Virus record (IMG/VR): IMGVR_UViG_3300043467_000250 | Location: 1 to 64,000 of that record | DNA length: 64,000 nucleotides | Source of the DNA: a virus | Direction: 5' to 3' (one strand) | Part shown: piece by piece, positions 61,132 to 64,000 of the stretch | Layout of the letters: the number at the start of each line of letters is the position of its first letter | Position numbering within the stretch: position 1 is the stretch's first letter | Program-made: the position numbers and the translations under genes | The notes under the pieces: generated by a model | Told to the model about the DNA's origin: nothing | What the model saw: only the letters and a program-made list of their open reading frames with translations | The model's database searches: none

Positions 61132-62727
61132 TTAGGTGTCCCTGTCAGTTTTATCTGGAGTTAATAATTGCGGTGCTCTATGTTCATGCAAGGCCCAAGG
61201 CTCATGCATGGGTATGCGTTTCATGAAGCTTTTTACAATGCCAGCTTGGTAACGCTTGTCCCAACCTGCTGTAGTGCTAGTGGCTAAATTGTCTCTGAGA
61301 TCATAGGGTCTTACAAAGTCAGCAGCCTCGGCAGTTTCTGCGTTTGTAGGACCGTTAAAAAATATTTTAGTACCGTTGACTTTGACTTCTGCGCCACTAC
61401 CTAAATTGATATCTGAAGTGGAGCTAATTTTAGTTTCTGCTCCGGATGCAATATCTAGATCGTTGTTGGTGGATATTTTAGTCTTGGCTCCGACTAATAT
61501 ATCTAGGTTAGCACCCACTGTGAGTTTAGAATCATTGTTGATTAAAAATTCCATGTCTGTGGCAATTTCTACGTGCCACTTACCCGATTCAGTTCTCATA
61601 TTGATATTTCTACCTGCTTCTAGATTTATATCTCGAGCAGCACGTATGTTGAGATCTTGCTGTGTATGCACACTGATGCTGTCTTGTGCATAGACATCGA
61701 TCTTACCGTTGCTGGTAAGTTCTATCCATGCTGTGCCACGAGCATTAGCAATATAGATTAGATCTTCTGAGTTGTGCATCAGGATCTGATGCCCAGTTCT
61801 TGTTCTTACTCTAAAATATTCACTAGCAGGGATCGTTGCAGATCCTGTATCACCTTTTTTCTGATTAGTAGGATCTAAAAGATCGATGTATTTCACTGGA
61901 CCTTCTGCAGCAGATTTTTCTCTGTGAAATCTATCATTGCCGTCATCCATGACCAACTGTGTGCCACCTAATCTACTCACTGGCACAGTGGCCTGACTGT
62001 CTGATTTGCCTATTTGTTGTTTTTTAGCACTGGTTCTGCGATCAAGCGGACCTGGAGTAGATATACCAAACACCATGCTAGGAGCTTCTCGCCTCGGTGA
62101 ACTTGTATTGAATCCCCTGACATCATCTTCTAACAAACCTTGTTCGAGAAATCTATCTGCTATAGGATGGACTACTCTGGGATATTTTTCTGGATCAATT
62201 TCCTGCGTGTCGCCATTGATGCGTTTGTTGATTTCAGCCACAGGCAAGGGCAAGGTAGTATTACCATATCTTTTTTTATCTTCAGCATCTAAACTGTTTA
62301 CAGTGCTGCTAGCTATGGCTGGTACCATGTGATTGATGTTGATGCCAGGTACGCAGGCAAACCAATAACCTGCTGCAGGATCGCCATTGACAAACAATAC
62401 CAACACATTAACACCAACATCCGGCGGTACAAACCACATGCCGTATGATTTCTGTGTGTCGCTGAACCCGTCAATGGTTGACTTTGATCCATCGTTGTTT
62501 CCCATGAATTCAAATGGAGTATAACCGAAAAACGGCGATGCGTATTTCACAATAAAAGTTTGACTGTCGTCACCTGATGCGTTTGACTGATCTTTCAATA
62601 AGGTAACTTCGATAGATCCCATGAAGGAAGGGTCAAGATGACTGATAACTCGGGCGATGTATATGCCCGTGGTTAACCCACCGCTTCTGCCTTCATCATC
62701 AACTGACGGTCTTGATAATTCTGCCAT
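61132..62727 (-). CDS. 5: baseplate hub/spike protein (T4 gp5-like), without visible lysozyme domain
   Basis: 531 residues. N-terminal OB-fold type domain (YIARVISHLDPSFMGSIEVTLL to GMWFVPPDVGVNVLVLFVNGDPAAGYWFACVP). The C-terminal part (about residues 330-455) is a run of beta-helix strands with alternating polar and non-polar residues (TQQDLNIRAARDINLEAGRN, then TKISTNNDLDIASGAET), as in the gp5/VgrG spike. T4 gp5 has a lysozyme domain between the two parts; I see no glycosidase Glu-rich motif here. It is next to gp25 as in T4-like genomes. Confidence 0.85.
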   Translation of the reverse strand: MAELSRPSVDDEGRSGGLTTGIYIARVISHLDPSFMGSIEVTLLKDQSNASGDDSQTFIVKYASPFFGYTPFEFMGNNDGSKSTIDGFSDTQKSYGMWFVPPDVGVNVLVLFVNGDPAAGYWFACVPGININHMVPAIASSTVNSLDAEDKKRYGNTTLPLPVAEINKRINGDTQEIDPEKYPRVVHPIADRFLEQGLLEDDVRGFNTSSPRREAPSMVFGISTPGPLDRRTSAKKQQIGKSDSQATVPVSRLGGTQLVMDDGNDRFHREKSAAEGPVKYIDLLDPTNQKKGDTGSATIPASEYFRVRTRTGHQILMHNSEDLIYIANARGTAWIELTSNGKIDVYAQDSISVHTQQDLNIRAARDINLEAGRNINMRTESGKWHVEIATDMEFLINNDSKLTVGANLDILVGAKTKISTNNDLDIASGAETKISSTSDINLGSGAEVKVNGTKIFFNGPTNAETAEAADFVRPYDLRDNLATSTTAGWDKRYQAGIVKSFMKRIPMHEPWALHEHRAPQLLTPDKTDRDT

Positions 62728-64000
62728 TAATTTTGTCCTAGATCTCGATAATATCTAAAGCCCACTCTTCGTTGGGGTTGATTAGATGTAGTGGTTGGTT
62801 GAGCGCCTGTGCTAGAGGATGCAGTGTCAGCTCCAACTGTAGAGCTAGAAGCACTGCTGTCAACCAATGATGTTTTTGGCGGTTCTTTGTCGCCTATTTC
62901 TACCGCTGGCACATCTGCTTTGTCTACCACTGATGCTTTGTCTCCGGTAATAGTTTCGTTGACTTCCGGTCCTTGTGGGCCTGGCATTCTAATACATTTC
63001 AATTTCTGTTTCCAATTTCCATCATTGAATTGATTTTCGCAGCTGACAACTCTATATATACCGCCAAAAGGGCTTTCCTTTCCTGCTATTGAAAAATCGT
63101 ATAGACCAGTTAATGTGTTCACATCAGCTGGAGTTCTGAATGTCATATAGATATAGACGTTGCCGCTTTCATAGTTCATAGTGCCATCGTCTGTTATCTG
63201 TGCTGTGGGCGAAGCGGCTCCTACAAAATAGTTACTCATTCCCGAATCTATCAACCAATAAGGATCACCAAGTATTTCAAGATTTACCGTGACCATGTCA
63301 GCACTGCTGCCACTGATAAACGCTTCTTGAAAATTCTCTGCAACGTTTTGTTCAACAGTTTTGTATTCAGAACCGCCTTTGAATCCTTTCAATAGTCTAG
63401 GATCACGTTTTGGTCTAGCTCTACCGGTTTGTGCAGACTGCACTTCCGCAGCTTGTCCTTTACCTGTTTTAGTAGAAGAATTCTTTGTTTCAGCTGCGTT
63501 TTGATCTTGTGTGGAAGTTTTAGCGGCATCAGCTTCTGGTTTAGGATTTGCTCCTGCATAGAATAAATTATTGATGTCAATACTGAAACTAAGAATATCT
63601 ACATTTTGTCCGGTGTAGATGTATTGGTATTCTTTGACTACATCTTTCATTAGTTCCGCATAACCCACCGGTGCGGATGTGGCGTTGGCAAATATGCTTT
63701 GATGCACTAGATATGGCACTACCCTGTAAGTGATCTTTTTTGCATAATCGCCTGTGATAACATCAAATTTCAACAGCTCTATTTGCACATCTAGTTTAAA
63801 CCACTTGATAAATCCCTGCGGTGTTAGAAATTTAGGTTCTAAGGCTTCGGTGGCATATTCCGAACTGAGGATCACTTGATTAATAATTGCTGTCAATGAC
63901 TGACTCTGTCCAAATTGAAAGGCTCGAGTTTTTGGATCTATGGTCATGCCTTCTCTTTTTAACACACCTGTTTTTTCATCGTATTGATCACCAGCTCGCT
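62727..64000 (-). CDS. putative baseplate hub protein, 5' end outside window
   Basis: The frame stays open to the right edge, so the gene starts beyond the window; at least 424 residues are present and its stop overlaps the gp5-like start. A GTG at 63965 and an ATG at 63947 are probably internal. The middle has a disordered Ala/Lys/Thr-rich stretch (about 155-200 counted from the GTG) followed by MVTVNLEILGDPYWLIDSG and VYIYMTFRTPADVNTLTGLYDF, a form seen in baseplate hub proteins. The C terminus is Ser/Thr/Asp-rich. The exact T4 equivalent is uncertain. Confidence 0.7.
   Translation of the reverse strand, partial: RAGDQYDEKTGVLKREGMTIDPKTRAFQFGQSQSLTAIINQVILSSEYATEALEPKFLTPQGFIKWFKLDVQIELLKFDVITGDYAKKITYRVVPYLVHQSIFANATSAPVGYAELMKDVVKEYQYIYTGQNVDILSFSIDINNLFYAGANPKPEADAAKTSTQDQNAAETKNSSTKTGKGQAAEVQSAQTGRARPKRDPRLLKGFKGGSEYKTVEQNVAENFQEAFISGSSADMVTVNLEILGDPYWLIDSGMSNYFVGAASPTAQITDDGTMNYESGNVYIYMTFRTPADVNTLTGLYDFSIAGKESPFGGIYRVVSCENQFNDGNWKQKLKCIRMPGPQGPEVNETITGDKASVVDKADVPAVEIGDKEPPKTSLVDSSASSSTVGADTASSSTGAQPTTTSNQPQRRVGFRYYRDLGQN

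Overview
The window looks like part of a tailed-phage genome of the T4-like myovirus superfamily, of the kind found in marine phages. It encodes a family B DNA polymerase (gp43-like), a sliding clamp (gp45-like), a T4 RNase H-type 5' nuclease, a DsbA-like DNA-binding protein, and T4-style baseplate proteins (gp5-, gp25- and gp6-like). Octamers matching or close to the T4 late promoter TATAAATA stand upstream of several genes. The DNA is AT-rich and almost fully coding, with many ATGA or TAATG start/stop overlaps. I saw no gap over 300 bases, tRNA, rRNA, CRISPR array, integrase or insertion sequence. The host cannot be read from the sequence.

Bases 1-19072 (+ strand) hold replication, nucleotide and DNA-modification genes plus many small conserved-looking genes. 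Polymerase and clamp are followed directly by a DNA transglycosylase of the TGT/DpdA type. With a QueD-like protein, GTP cyclohydrolase I (folE) and 7-carboxy-7-deazaguanine synthase (queE) this makes a nearly complete route for placing a 7-deazaguanine in DNA. No QueC is visible, so the product could be the carboxy form, or a host or out-of-window QueC could complete the path. A glycosyltransferase lies inside the same stretch. The transglycosylase and the polymerase share almost the same NTFxxLFDF peptide near their C termini, which suggests that the modification enzyme docks on the sliding clamp. An MBD4-like DNA glycosylase, a phosphoribosyltransferase, a HIT protein and several tiny genes (including a CDGSH-like Cys/His protein, a small four-Cys protein and an AbrB-like protein) complete the region.

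Bases 19095-32856 (- strand) are an unusual accessory block: thirteen tightly packed genes, all but one junction overlapping, behind an exact TATAAATA. It encodes five radical SAM proteins, two SGNH-hydrolase-like proteins, four GT-A-like glycosyltransferases (one fused to five tandem repeats of about 107 residues), and two proteins of unknown function. A SAM methyltransferase faces it across the strand switch. This is the best candidate for an undescribed system. Its late promoter and its place beside the tail fibre genes suggest late modification of virion or envelope material, but no substrate can be read from the sequence.

Bases 32916-64000 (- strand) are the tail module: two paralogous fibre-like proteins, four tail fibre paralogues sharing an N-terminal module (one with a tail collar domain), a conserved structural protein, a 4605-residue giant protein in the gp7 position, then gp6-, gp25- and gp5-like baseplate proteins and a hub-type protein running off the right edge.
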